Source of the DNA: Melastoma dodecandrum
Lineage: Eukaryota > Streptophyta > Magnoliopsida > Myrtales > Melastomataceae
Length of the DNA: 64,000 nucleotides
Reading direction: 5' to 3'
NCBI GenBank assembly: GCA_029817715.1
Contig: JARUPY010000473.1
Location: 2,728,001 to 2,792,000 of the forward strand
Positions 32,673-46,036 of the stretch are shown here, one piece after another (position 1 is the first letter of the stretch; each line of letters begins with the position of its first letter). The notes under the pieces were generated by a model. It had not been told where the DNA came from. It saw nothing but the letters and a program-made list of their open reading frames with translations, and searched no databases. A program made the translations under genes and the position numbers.

Positions 32673-35056
32673 TGTACGAGCGCCTTCCGGCCTATCACGC
32701 GCGAGGCGGCTCAGGCAACTCGAGGATCCGGGCCCGCTCCCTTTGAGGCCCAGTCCGGTCGACGTTACGGCTCGAACGCCGGACGCTGCGGAAAGGGACC
32801 TAGGGTTGGGTCTTCCCTTGATTCGTAAACGGGTCTGCGGGACGTTTCACCAACCATTTTCAGTTCCCTGAAGGTGGCGAGCGAAAGGCTGCGTAAGACA
32901 TCACTCACGAATTTTGGGGAAGGCTCATGGAGCGGCTCGGTCTGCCGTCACCTCATCCTAAATGGTTCCGAAAAAAGGATAGTGTTTACTTTAACTTTGG
33001 AAAACTTGTTCGGAGTCGCCACCGACTTAGTTTAAAAAGTATGATTTTAAGTCGAAAAAATCAGAGTTTGGGTTCGGGGATTCCTATTTACTAACCTTTG
33101 TATCCTACAACATGCGAAAAGGGTGGCGATTTGTCCAAAAAAGTTTAACTTTCGATTGACGGGTGTTGGGCCCTGATCCGGGAGTAGGCCGGACTCTTAT
33201 CGACATTTTAACGGGCGTTGGGCCTGACTTTAAGTTGGTTGGATTAAAACACACATGCGACGTCCAACCTAAAGCCTAAACAAGCGTGCAATCACAAGCA
33301 AGTATTTAGATCAAAAGGGCTGGGAAGGGCGGTGATTGCGGGCCTATACACTTGGGCCCGTAATCCGTTACAAGTAGATTTGAATAAAATTCGGGGAAGC
33401 CCGCACCTCCCCTTTGTACCTTTGATTGATGGTTGGGGCCGTTTTAAATCATCGAGCTTGCGGTTTTTTAGGCCGGGGTGGATCCACACGTTTTGATACA
33501 CGCGCATTCGAGTTAATCTTCGAAATTCCGGTGTTGATCTTCCGAGATTAAGTACTCGGTATACATGCGAGGAAAAATGTAAAAATGGGTAGTATCATCA
33601 AATTCGAATGGAATTCAATTAAATTGAGAAAGGTGAGGCTTGTCTTACCGTTTAATCAATGATGTTCTCTTGATGTAAAGATCGTCGAAAATATCCGAGA
33701 AGTTCTCCCGTATTTCACATGCAAAATAAAGAGAAGATAAATGTTAGTGATGCACATAAATCCAAGCAAAACAAAGATTGAAGTCCAAATGCTAAGAAAC
33801 ACATTCAGATTGCATCCCACCATAAGTATAATTATTAAAGGTCAAAAGAAGGTGATTAAAAAAATGTTAAGTTTAAGGTTCGCAGCTAAAAATCAGAAAA
33901 GTCAAGGGATGGTGGGTTTATTACCTGGAAAGGGGATGGCGTTTTGTGGCCCAATGGTCGAAGCCCACCCTTCTTTTGCCTAAATTCCAAATCAGACGTG
34001 GGATGAAGAAAAGAAAGCCTAAAGTCTTCTCTGATTTCACCCAAGGACCAGGATCGCTCCAAGGCTTTGTCACCGAGGTTAGCCCCTTTGAGAGACAGAG
34101 CCGGTGGCGACGACTGCTCAAGAGACGACGAAGCATGGGGCTTGATATCGGGAAGCATCGGGGAGGAGGTTCGTCAAGATTGTGACTGAGGAGGGAGGCT
34201 CCGTCGAGAAGACTTCAGATCCGGGCGCATGAGGCGACACCCAGGGTGAGACGACAAGTAAAGCGGTTGGGAGTGTCAAGCGGAGGGGTGGATGGCCACT
34301 GTAGGAGGCGCTGGACTTGGGGGGGCAACGCCGGGATTAGAGTATGAGGGGGTTTTGGGGAAGGACGGGTGCCGGAGGAGAACGCTGAGGAGAAATCTGA
34401 GAAGAGGTCGCATCTGAAGGAGGGCGCCGGGAAGCCGGATCTGACGAGTTTGGAAGACAGCCGGCCATGTCGGGGAGCACCGGATCTGGACTCGCCGTAG
34501 GTTCATCGAAAGGGGGTGGACCACAACCGCTGGTTTTGAGGTGCTAGAGGTAGGTTCGCTGTAGCTGGAAATACTCAGGGAAGATGGGTGTGCCATCGGA
34601 TCTCCGGCCGCGGGGCTGATTCAACGAGGCACCAAACCTGGCAGATCTGTGCATAGCCGGTCGATGAGAGATTCTGTCGAGGTTGGGACGCTGCGGTTGC
34701 AAAGGTCTGGCTTCGGGGAGGGTTGTCAGTGTCGCCGCGCTACTCTTCTCGGAGGGGAGTCTTGGGGACACTGCTAGGACAGTCCAGAGTCGGAGACTGA
34801 GGACAAGGCTGTCGTCGTTGAGAGGGCGACTGTAATCTGAGGACGTCTAGGGATATGGATTTGTCGCCGTTGGATTTGGGGATGACCATTGCTGGAAGGG
34901 ACGTAGGGGAGGCCGTGACTCCTTTCTGGAAAGTAACTGTGGGGGGAACCGCCTCTGGGATATGCCGTCTGTGAAGTTGTTGGAAGCGAGGTTGAAGGGT
35001 CGCCTTCTCCAGGATATACACCTACACAAGAAAGAAAACAAATTAAGATGGAAAGA

Positions 35057-35099
<43 letters not shown>

Positions 35100-38000
35100 C
35101 TCAATTGCAGGGATCGTCGTCGATTCTGATTTGAACAGGGCCGGAGAAAGGGGTGGTGTCGACACTACGCCACAGACTGGGTGACAGTCGAAGAGGGGAG
35201 GAGGTTGTGCAAGGAGAGTTTGCCGTGGAATTTGACCATGAGTCGTCGGACTCTGGCCGTTGGGGAACCAGATCGGTGACAAGTTGTTGCGATCCGATCC
35301 AAAAAATCAGTAACCGAATGTGAAATTCCAAGCAAAATCCCGAAACCAAGCCAAAGGCCGAAAACCAAGCCAAAAGCAAAACGTCCTTCGTCCAAATCTA
35401 ATCCTCTTACATATATTCTCCTAGGATCCCCCAATTCCCTCCATTATTTTCATTATTAAATATAATTTAAAATTCTCCGATAATCCCTTCATAATTATGC
35501 CAAATCTTGCCTTTCCTGATTTCTCCTGACGTAGACTTGAAGAGGACCTTTAAGCCGCGCGATCCCCTCCGGCTCCAGCTCCGGCTCGACATCCCGTTCT
35601 ATAACAACTTCCTCCTCCTCAACAACAGCCTTGTCCTCAAGGCGGAACTCCAGGAACTTTTGTAATAAATCATCAACATCTATCCACAACGCACCATCCT
35701 GAGACTGTCCTTGCCAACGAATTAATACTTGTCGTCGATCACCCCCCGTTGTCCTTAATGCACGTCGCGCGAGGCTCTCTGTCGGTCCGACAAGAGCAAG
35801 TAATGGCTCCCCAAGACTATCTGACGGGATAGGTTCGACGGGATGATTCCCACGGACACGCTTCAACTACGAAACTTGAAATACCGGATGAATCCGAGAA
35901 AACTCGGGAAGTTGCAAACGATAGGCCACTGATCCCACTCGTTCGATAACCTCGAATGGCCCATAAAACCTTGCTGCCAGTTTGTGGAAGTGGCTAGTGG
36001 CCACTGACAACTGTCAATGCGGCCGAACTTTGAGAAAAACCTTGTCTCCCGGCACAAATTCCAACGGTCACCTATGCTTATTCGCTTGCTGTGTCATTTT
36101 CTGTTGTGCCCGCTGCAAATTAAGTTTGAGGTGGCGTAATATTTCATCACGACTGCCCAACACCTCCGCCACGGTGGCGACTTGGCACTTGCCCGGTCGG
36201 TAGCGATGCATAGTAGGTGGTGGACGTCCGTAAACAATCTCAAATGGGGTCATTCTTGCACTTGTTTGGTAGGAAGTGTTATACCAGAATTCCACCCATG
36301 GAAGCCACGCAACCCATTTCCTAGGTTGCTCACATATAAAACACCTCAGGTAGGCTTCAATAATCCTGTTTAAGACCTCCATTTGCCCATCTGTCTCTGG
36401 GTGATAGGCAGCGCTAAATCTCAATTTTGTCCCTTGCAAGCGAAATAATTCCCTCCAGAACGAACTCACAAATATCGGGTCTCGGTCACTCACAATGAAA
36501 CTTGGAATGCCATATAACCTGAAAATCTCGTCGACAAAAGTCTGCGCCACTGATCTTGCAGATAGGGGGCTCCATAAAGCTATAAGGTGACAGTATTTAG
36601 ATAATCGGTCCACCACGACCATTATAGAAGAGAAACCTCGTGACTTGGGTAGGCACGTAATGAAATCCATAGAAATGTCTTCCTATACCTTGTCTGGGAC
36701 CGGTAGAGGTTGTAATAATCCAGCTGGTGACATAGCCTCATACTTAGCTTTCTGGCATTCCAAGCACTCGGCTACATAACTACGGACCCGTTTCGCCATC
36801 CCACGCCAATAGACACTCGTAGTAATCCGCTTATAAGTCCGCCAAGCACCTGCATGTCCTCTCATTGAGGTGTTATGAAATTCAAAAAGCAAACGGGGTA
36901 CCCACTCCGAATGTTCGGATAACACCATTCTATGCTTAAAAAATACGATTCCATTTTCCAGAGTAAATCTCGGATGTGATGATAGGTCAACTTTCAGGTC
37001 TACTTTTATTCCTTGGATAAATTCATCCGTCTCTTGCTCGCTGATGATGTCTAATGTGGCGGGCCATACCAAACTACTCAATGCCGCCAACTGTCCTTCA
37101 TCATCCCGTCGAGACAAAACATCTGCCGCCGAATTAACTTTGCCTGGCTTGTAAATAATCTCGAAATCATATCTGACGAGCTTAGCTACCCATACCTGCT
37201 GAAATGGTGTCCCTATACGCTGAGATAATAAATACTTCAAACTCTGGTGATCGGTTCAGACCGTAAATTTGCGGCCTATCAAATATGGACGCCAATGTTG
37301 TACCGCCAAGACTAGTGCCATTAATTCTCGCTCATACGCAGATTTAGCCATTGTCACTGGGCTGAAAGTTTTGCTAAAATAAGCTATCGGTCGCTCCTCC
37401 TGCATCAAGACTGCTCCTACATCTGTTCCTGACGCATCACACTCTACCACAAATGATTTCAAAAAATTTGGCATGACTAGAATGGGCGCCATCGTCAGAG
37501 CTCCCTTAATGTTTTAAACGCAGAATTTGCCTCATTCGTCCAATGGAAAGGGGATGGGGCATCTTTCTTTAGTAATTCCGTCAAGGGACGGGCGATGGAG
37601 CCATAATTACGGACAAACCGTCGATAATATCCTGCCAGTCCCAGGAACCCACGAACTCCTTTTGTTGAATGCGGAACCGGCCACTCCCTCACGGCTTTGA
37701 CCTTTGTTGGGTCCATGGCGACTCCCCTCTCCGAGATAATGTGTCCTGAGTATTCTACTTCAAGAATTCCAAAAGCACACTTCCTTTGGTTTGCCCAAAA
37801 CTGATGGCGATCCAGAATGTTCAGTACGGTCCTCAAGTGATCCAAATGATCGCTCAAGGATTCGCTGTATATCAAAATGTCGTCGAAGAAAACCAACACA
37901 AACCTCCGCAGATAAGGTCGGAACAGATCATCCATCGTCGATTGGAAGGTCGATGGGGCATTCATGAGGCCAAATGGCATCACCAGAAACTCGTAGTGCC

Positions 38001-41000
38001 CGCTATGCGTGCGAAATGTTGTCTTCGAAATATCCTCGTCCGCCATACGAATCTGTTGGTACCCGGCTTGCAAGTCGATCTTAGAAAAGATAGTTGCTCC
38101 TGCCAGTTCATCCAACATATCTTGAATCATTAAAATCGGGTATTTATCCGGAATCGTGACCTTATTTAATTCCCGATAGTCAACACAAAAACGCCAGCTC
38201 CCATCCTTCTTCTTGACCAGTATTACCGGGCTCGTGAATGGACTGGTGCTAGGCTAGATTATCCCTGCTAATAGCATGTCGGCAACTAAGCGTTCAATCT
38301 CATCTTTTTGCGCATGTCCGTATCTGTAGGGCCTAACAAATATTGGTCTCGTGCCCGGCTGCAGCTCGATTCTGTGTTCCGTTGCTCGTCGAGGAGGCAA
38401 ACCTTTCGGTTCTCCAAATACAGTCGAATACTCTTCCAGGAGCAAGTGTACAACCATGGGTAACTCATCCCCCACCTGTTTGGTTCCCTCACCTTTTGCT
38501 ATTACCACCCATAACTCGCCGCTCGAGCTCTTCAGTAACGATCGCAGACCCATCGGGGATCTACAAAGCGTCGGATCGCCGAACAACACAACATGCTTCC
38601 CTTCCTGCTCAAATCTCATGCTCATGGAATCCCAATTCATCTTAACATCTCCTAAGGTCACTAGCCAAGCAACCCCCAATATGACATCAACATCCCGTAG
38701 AGGAAAGAAATAGCCATCAATCTCCGTCTTGCAAACTTGTAGGTCGAGGAGCAAGTTCCGACACCAACCGGATGATTGCAATCTTTGCCCGTCTCCCAAT
38801 TGAACTAAAAATGTCTATGTGGGTTCCACGACCAAACCTACTAGGAATGGAGATAAAAAGTTATGGCTAGCCCCCACTATTTCCCCCTATGCTCCCACGA
38901 ACACGCATTGTCTTGGGCCTAGTTAATCCCGCCATGGAAAAAATTGGGAGGGTCACTCCTTCAGTTGAGTTCTCCTCGTACTCTTCTATCACCACATCCT
39001 CAGTTAACTCTGCACACTCCACCAGCTCAAATCCCGGTAACCCGTAATCGCCCTTCACGATCACTCTCAATTGTTTGTTCGCACATTCATGTCGGGGGTG
39101 GTATGGTTCTCGGCATCGAAAACACAATTTCTTCGCGCATAAGTCGGAATACTCCTGCTGTGACAACTTACGAAAAGGACCTCTAGTCTGTGGAGGGCCA
39201 TGCCGGGTTGTCGGCGCCATCGTGGGTTGAGTAGGTCGGGATTCAGTAACTTGCGCTAACCTGGTGGAGAACGTCGCGCCAGCCTGCCACTCAAAGCTCC
39301 CGCTAGCACGGTTCATAGCCCCTCATGGAAGTCGCGTTGCATATCGCTGTGGTCGACCGGTTGCCCCCAACTGGTCATACTGGAGCTAGAGTTCTAAGCT
39401 GCGCGCCAGATGCATTGCAACCTCTAGGTTAGTTGGATTCCATACTCTAATGCGCAAACGAATCGCTTCATCCAGCCCGCTGAGAAAATATCCCAAGTAG
39501 TTCGCTTCCATCAACCCTAGGATGTGGGAAGTGAGCCGCATAAATTCCCGGAAGTAGTCCCCTACTACTCCCTCTTGCTTGATCGACGCCAGTTGTTCGT
39601 ACGGGCTACCTTGGTACCGTCCATCAAATTGACCGATCAACGCTTGCGAGAACTCATACCAGGTGATGTGGGTATGTCGTGCCCGGTACCAGCGAAACAA
39701 ATCTAACGTCACATCTTCCATAGCCACCATGACTAATTGAATTTTCTATGACTCTCCTACCCCGTGTGTTTCGATGTATTGATCCATCGTTGCTAACCAG
39801 CCCAAAGGATTATGACCATAAAAAACGGGTAGAGACTTCATCGATGAATAAACGTGGTCGGGTGAATCCTTGGCTGGGGACAACGCCGCTGGAGGTTGTC
39901 GAACGATAGCCCCCGCCGCATATGTTGGCAGAAGAACCACTCATGTCATCGTGGTAATCCGGTCATCAGTCGACGGTGGTGCCTGTTGCGCAGTAAGAAT
40001 GTGTAGGATTTCCTGTAACTGACGATCAGTGTCTTCCCTTGAATCAACAACCTGATCGGCCAAGGTTTCCAAGCGTTGATCAACGACCGTCAATCTTCCT
40101 TCTATTTCGCCCACTTTCGTCTCTAACTCCAATATCCTGGTCGTATTGGTTGCCGTCCATGTCTCCATCTTCATTTCCCGGCAATGGATATCTGGACCGC
40201 CTTGGGAGGCTTACAGCAGGAACTGGTCTCTCTTCGCTGGATGGCTACCGTTTGGGAGGAGACGAATTGCCACAACCCTGAAATAGAAGAAACAAACCAA
40301 TACCTGGACCGGCAAGGTAAGGCAGGTTTGGGACTAACCTTGATTGTAGAGTAGTGGTCGGGGTACGACCACTTTACATGCTGCGAGCTGATGGTCGGTA
40401 TTTGTGGGATGACAGCAAACAGTTAGGACTCTAGTAGCCGGAAGATCGCCACAGCAGGAGTGTTCGTTGGCGCTGCCGCTAGGGGAAACCTGCACAAGTG
40501 AAGAAGACGTAGTAATAAACGAATCCCTTCATGAAGCCGCAAAGCCTCAGGAGGTGACATTTAGCGACTTCTTGTTCCTCAGAGAAGGGGAGACGCTGGT
40601 TTTTCCAAGAGCTGCTGGCGATAGAGGAAGAAGAGATGCGTTGCAGTTGCTGATGTTGGAGACTTTGAAGAGGTTGATTCGAGATGGCTGGGAATCCCGT
40701 GAGCTTCATTGTCTGCGCTGAGGCAAGCTGAAGATAAGTTGATCGCTAGCATCCTCCTTCTTCATTGCTGATGTTGAGTTTGGGCTCATCCAGGGGTTCC
40801 ACCTTGCGGGCCTTCCTTACCTTGGTTGGGGATGGCTTTGAGGCTCCAAGGGCGATGAAGCTCCTCAGGTCAGCGTCTGCCTCCCTCTTCTCTTCTTCTC
40901 TTTTCTTTTCTCTTCTTCCCCCTCTGTTTTTTTTCTAGGAAGGTCTCCCTAGAAAGGAATCATCCACCCCTTTCAGAAGCCTCCTCATTCCCTTTTAAGA

Positions 41001-41649
41001 AGAGTCCTCTTATGGTTTTGCCGATTCTACCCCCCGAACTTTCTGGTTAGCCTCTTTTCTCTCAGCCCGGTTCCTTCCCCCTCCGAAATTTAATGAGATT
41101 TCTTTGATTTTCATCTGAAAGCTCCTGAATTGGTTTAAGTCTCGTTACTCTGGTTGGGTGCAGTAAAATGGGGGCTGTTGTGAAGTTCGTTGGGGAACAT
41201 GTGTGTTCTTACTCTTCAGTCTACTGAAGATATTGCCGGAGCAGCTGATTTCAGTCTGCTTGAAGATATTGTCGGGGTATCTTCATTGCAGATGATCCTC
41301 TGGTTTGCAAAAATTCCTTGGCCAGGTGGATAGGCGCGTCAGAGGTTGAAGAAGCGTGTTTCAGTTAGTTATTGCCGAAGGCATTTCTGGGAAACATTTC
41401 TTCTTCTTCTTTTTTATTCTTCTTGCGTGTGTAAGGGTATTCTGAAGGTGCTCTGCTGTAAGATTTTTGCCGGGACTGATTGTAATAAATAAATAAAAAT
41501 AAAATAATAAAAGGATGGGATGGGCTTGGGCCAAGAGGATAAGGGATGGGCTTGGGCCATGAATGAACTTGGGCTTTGGCCATTTTGTTAGGCACATTAT
41601 GGGCTGAAAATAAGTGTTTGCGGCGCACATGTTAATTTAAGGTATTACA
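32673..41649 (-). repeat. Element B 5' LTR (right), about 4 kb plus nested chromovirus
   Basis: Runs from TGTACGAG beside the PBS to ATTACA next to the TSD AAATC. Without the chromovirus it is about 4.1 kb, in the range of Ogre LTRs. 32735-34900 contains no gene, only GC-rich short ORFs. 34940-35280 and 40190-41455 match the left LTR closely. A GA microsatellite lies at about 35055-35098. The last 190 bases (41456-41649) are absent from the left LTR. Confidence 0.72.
35290..40190 (-). mobile_element. Chromovirus (Ty3) coding region nested in the element B LTR, LTRs not found
   Basis: Minus-strand order: gag N terminus with coiled coil (39941-40174), gag core (39386-39730), zinc knuckle CFRCREPYHPRHEC (about 39120), protease remnant (38254-38799, ILGVAWL), RT (37495-38250, [13 protein letters not shown] and FFDDIL), RNase H (37256-37492), integrase (36068-37240, with CLECQKAKYE and a DFITCLPKS core) and a chromodomain-like tail (35495-35866, LIRWQGQSQDGALWIDVDDLL). 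Multiple stops and frameshifts make it inactive. Neither end shows LTR, PBS or TSD. The left LTR of B lacks it, with about 25 unrelated bases at the equivalent point. Confidence 0.85.
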
Positions 41650-41718
41650 AAATCCAATCATTCGAAATTCGTATGAAAAAAAATTATACCGCTTTGATTT
41701 CAGGATAGTAAACCATAA

Positions 41719-42306
41719 GGGGATACGGCGAAATTGGTAGACGCTACGGACTCAATTGGATTGAGCCTTGGTATGGAAACATACGAAGTGACAACTTTCA
41801 AATTCAGAGTAACCCTGGACTTTAAGATGGGATAATCCTGAGCCAAATCCTGTTTTACGAAAACCAACAGCAGTTCGTAACGCAAGAATACAAAAAGAAT
41901 AGGATAGGTGCAGAGACTCAATGGGAGATGTTCTAACAAATTGAGTCTACTGCGTTGAGTTGGTAAAGGTAAAGGAATTCTTCTATCGAAACTCAAAAAA
42001 AAGGGGGCGGGCAAACTATATTAAGACGCCGCGAGTCTATATTTATTTTGATGATTATATGTAAAATGAAAGAATTCTTGGGAAGTGAATTGATGGGATG
42101 GCCTAAAGACTCGAATCTTCATTGATTATATCATTTAGACAAAATTGACACCAGGATTTGAGAAATTTTTTTGAAAAAAAACTTAATGGCACAAGAATAA
42201 AGATAGAGTCCCATTCTACATCTCAATAGTGACAACAATGAAATTGAAAGAAAGAGGAAAATCCGTCAACTTTATAAATCGTGAGGGTTCACGTCCCTCT
42301 ATCCCA
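41719..42306 (+). pseudogene. trnL-UAA: Plastid trnL-UAA with group I intron (nuclear copy)
   Basis: The 5' exon (41719-41753) is followed by the conserved intron start (AATTGGATTGAGCCTTGG), a shortened intron and the 3' exon (about 42258-42306, AAAATCCGTCAAC...TCTATCCC). The last base of the 5' exon is C instead of the usual T, altering both the anticodon and the U-G splice-site pair; further changes in the T-arm show decay. Confidence 0.88.
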
Positions 42307-42530
42307 AAAAAACATTTGATTCGTAATGCTTTCTTTAGACTATTTTTTTTTCTTTCTTATTCGTTTTTTCTTTCACATAGTTATATACACGAGTGTATCA
42401 TTTTTTGTATTAACCCAACTTGAGTCTGGTGTTATATAAGGTACATACAAAGTAAGATCAATTCACTTTTCAATTGACATAGAACGAAGTCATATCATAA
42501 AATGCGGATGATATATTAAGTAAAATAATA

Positions 42531-42603
42531 GTCGGGATAGCTCAGCTGGTAGAGCAGAGGACTGAAAATCCTCGTGTCACCAGTTCAAATCTGGTTCCTA
42601 GCA
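42531..42603 (+). pseudogene. trnF-GAA: Plastid trnF-GAA (nuclear copy)
   Basis: A 73-base tRNA-Phe with the ACTGAAAATC anticodon loop. Substitutions in both arms of the acceptor stem (GTCGGGA, and TCCTAGC at the 3' end) are consistent with decay after transfer. Confidence 0.88.
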
Positions 42604-43531
42604 TAGAATTCAGTTGTATGAGTATTTATTCAACAAATCCATTCATATATCCAACATAATGGATACGGATCAACATACAAATTTATGAATCCATATCCAT
42701 ATTCATTAATAGCATCAATTAGCATACATACTTAGCCATCGAAGTATTTATAACTCTCATGTTATCCTTTGTATTCTATTCCATTTCAATTTCAAAATCG
42801 CCGACGAAAAGTTCTAGATTTATAGAAAGAGGCTAAAAATATTCTCTCATATAGAAAATCATATATAAAATCTGCGAATTAGATTATCTTCTTTTTTCTT
42901 TTGTTCCCGTTCTCCTACTCATCATATATAAAATCTGTGAATTAGATTCTCTTCTTTTTTCTTTTGTTCCCGTTCTCCTACTCTGTTTGTTCTTCTTCAA
43001 GATCAAGAAGAACGTTATGACTTGATACAGATATGTCTATGCAATACAGAATTGAAAGGTTCAATTAGTTGGTTGAGAGACCAGACCCAACCAAGCAAAA
43101 GTCTATTCTTAGTAAGTTGATATATAGGAATATACACGATGAATTTTAGATAGAGTCGAAATAAAATCGTATATTTTTTTTTGTTCATATTCTATTTCCT
43201 CATTCTTTTTAAGCGAACTTCAAGAGTCCCTGTAAAATATGCACGAGGTACAAAGTGCATAATTCGAAATTCATTTTCATTTGAATTTCGATTATTGGTA
43301 CAGTTGATCACAAATAACAAGAAACAAGTACCCTCTAATTTCATTTGAGAATTTCCAATGAATCCAGAATTGAATGATAGCACAAAAAGAAGAAAAACCT
43401 GAATAGGAAAATTTAGCACATTAAAATTACGAATGAGAACTCACGGACTTTGCTTGATTTTGAAGATAACATACATAGAAATACTATTTGCCTATCCGGA
43501 GTTATCAAAATGAAGATTAGTTTATTGGTAT

Positions 43532-44009
43532 TCAATGAGCATCTTGTATTTCAAAAAAATTCGGGGCAATGTAATCCTTATGTAAGGGCCATCCTATCCA
43601 ACTTTCGGGCATTAAGAAACGTTTCAGTCGTGGATGAGTATCATAATGGATTCCTAACATATCATAAGATTCCCGTTCTTGAAAATCTGCACTTTTCCAA
43701 ACCCAAAAAAACAGAGGGAATTCGAGGATTCCCACCGAGTACAAATACTTTTATGCATATTTCTTCCGGTTGATCTATATTATACTCTATTCTTGTAAGA
43801 TGATACACACTAGCTAGCAGTCCACTAGGTGCTACATCATAAGCATATTGAGCGCGTAGATAATTGTAACCATATACATATAAAATCACATCAATGGAAT
43901 TCCAATCCTCGGGCTTTATTTGTAAAGTTTCTATTCCTTGGTAATCGAATCCCAAGAATCTATGAACTAGCCCGTGTTTGATAAGCCAAGTCGTCAACCG
44001 ACCCTGCAT
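43532..44009 (-). pseudogene. ndhJ: Plastid ndhJ (nuclear copy)
   Basis: NDH complex subunit J. It reads [16 protein letters not shown] through NPRIPSVF, then needs a one-base shift near 43715, in a T run, to continue [17 protein letters not shown] to EIQDAH. The total matches the usual 158 residues. The shift makes it a pseudogene. Confidence 0.92.
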
Positions 44010-44322
44010 CTTTTTCCTATCTCCCAAATTTTTAGTTTGTTTATTTTAATTTGTATAAATTAAGTAGTTCACATTTACGCTGAGAAATTTATTTAAATTA
44101 ATTGTTTTTTTGTTATTCTAGACACTATAGACTAGGAACTATAGAAAGGAATTTTTTTCACTAATTATTCATTAATTCATGGTAAGATACTGAGCTTTTG
44201 TATTTGAAAAATAGTTCCGGCGGTATCTCGGAAAGAAATGGTGATTGATAGAGTAATCCGTGATCATAATTTCCAGTATAACTACTGCGTCTAAGATGAA
44301 ACTTGTGATTGGTCGTAAAACA

Positions 44323-44850
44323 TCAACTCCCCCCTTGAGATCTAATTCTATCTTCGTAGATTTCTCTAGATAGTTTCTTACGAAGTTTTGTTATAGCATC
44401 AATAACCGCCTCGGGTTTAGGCGGACAACCTGGCAAATAAACACCGACAAGAATTAACTTATCGACTCCCCGAACGGTACTATAAGAATCGGTACTGAAC
44501 ATCCCCCCTGTAATTGTACATGCTCCCATAGCAATAACATATTTTGGTTCACGCATTTATTCATATAATCTCAAAAAAGAAGGAGCCATTTTCATTGTGA
44601 CTGTCTCGGCTATTAAAATTAGATCCGCTTGTCTAGGACTCGATCTTGGTACCAATCTATACCGATCAAAGTCAAACCGTGATCCTATTAATGAAGCAAA
44701 TTCAATGAAACAACAACTAGTACCATAAAGAAGGGGCCATAAACTAGAGAATCCTGACCAATTTGAAAGATCATTTGACGTCATTGAAATAACTGAATTT
44801 TGGATTGTTCGAGTAAGTAAAGGAATTTTTATGGAATTTATAACTGTCAC
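44323..44850 (-). pseudogene. ndhK: Plastid ndhK (nuclear copy)
   Basis: NDH complex subunit [24 protein letters not shown] carries the iron-sulphur cluster Cys pair region. A TAA at 44557-44559 replaces a Gln codon (LYE-stop-MREPKYV), after which [11 protein letters not shown] and [14 protein letters not shown] continue in frame. The N terminus is also altered. Confidence 0.92.
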
Positions 44851-44889
44851 AATGTTTTTTTTTTTACTTTTTTGCTGAATATTCAGGAA

Positions 44890-45252
44890 CTAAGACCATT
44901 CCAATGCTCCATTTCGCCATGCATAAACTAAACCAACAATTAGGATAAACATGAAAATTAAAGCTTCGATAAATACGGATATCCCCACTATATCGAAACT
45001 CATTGCCCATGAATACAGAAAAACCTTTTCAACATCAAAAACAACAAAAACCAGAGCAAACGTATAATATCATATTCGAAATTGTAACCAAGCATCACCC
45101 ATCGGTTCGATACCCGATTAATAACTTGAAAGTTTCTTTGGACCTTTCCTAATCGGGGCTAAAATTCCGGAAATTAGAAATGCAAAAAGTTGAATACCAC
45201 TTGATATTATGAGAAATACCCAGAAAATATCATATTCATAAAGAAGAAACGT
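44890..45252 (-). pseudogene. ndhC: Plastid ndhC (nuclear copy)
   Basis: NDH subunit C (120 codons), a small membrane protein. The start codon is ACG and codon GAA after LSSY is TAA (45118-45120), followed by the expected remainder to GALEWS in a neighbouring frame. Both faults make it non-functional in the nucleus. Confidence 0.9.
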
Positions 45253-46036
45253 AGATGAACTCCTCGGGAATGTGAAAAAATACCCGATCGTCTTAGTTGA
45301 TTCAGCCATAATTCCTTGTCAATTCATCCATAACTGTTTAGTAAAAAAGAATACACTTGGGTCGACCCAACCGAGTTTCATTTGTTGGCCGTAGTACAGA
45401 TCTTGTTTACTTAAAAAATTCATCATCCAGTGAAATCTTATTTGTTTACTTCATTTTAGATTATGTAAATACAAATAGAAAATACTTCTTTAGATCTTCT
45501 ATTTTCTATAGATATCATATTTCTATAGATATTGTAGTTCAATAGATATCTATATATAGAGAGGAGGTAAAAAACGCTACTGTTCTGAGTTTTTATAAAA
45601 ATTCTACAACTGAAAACTAAAGAAAACTTGCTACGTCATTCAGTTTTTCGTTTTATTCAGTTGAAAAAAGGAATTCAAATAAAATTGAATTCCAATAACA
45701 AATTGAATTAATATTCAAATTTATATTCGATTGGAAATTGATTTCCATTTTTTTCGATTCAAATTCGATGTTTTAGCTTAAAAGTCAAAAGGATTTGATT
45801 ACTAAATCAGAAATAATATAGTAATTGATTGTATTACTAGTATAGTCTTATTACTAATATAATCGTATTCTTACCACATTTGATTCTTATTTTGTTGTAT
45901 ATATAGAATTTGATATACAATAGATAAAGTATATATATGCATGCTAATTGGATTCAATTATTAATCCAAATAAATTCGAAAGAATAGAATATGCGATTTT
46001 TTAGTTTTGAATGGATTAGTGCGATATGATATCTAT

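Larger units (their letters stand above)
22724..41649 (-). mobile_element. Element B: degenerate Ogre-like Ty3 retrotransposon with nested chromovirus
   Basis: Bounded by TSD AAATC (22719-22723 and 41650-41654) inside the plastid trnT-trnL spacer. On the minus strand: 5' LTR (32673-41649, enlarged by chromovirus sequence), exact TGGCGACTCCGCTGGGGA PBS (32648-32665), a leader, ORF1, gag, a small intron, RT-RNase H, remnants of the archaeal RNase H, integrase, tandem repeats, and a shortened 3' LTR at 22724-24512. ORF1 ahead of gag, tRNA-Arg priming, an intron and the second RNase H all match the Ogre/TatIV type. Protease, most of the second RNase H and the integrase zinc finger are missing, and frames are broken, so it is dead. 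Confidence 0.88.
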
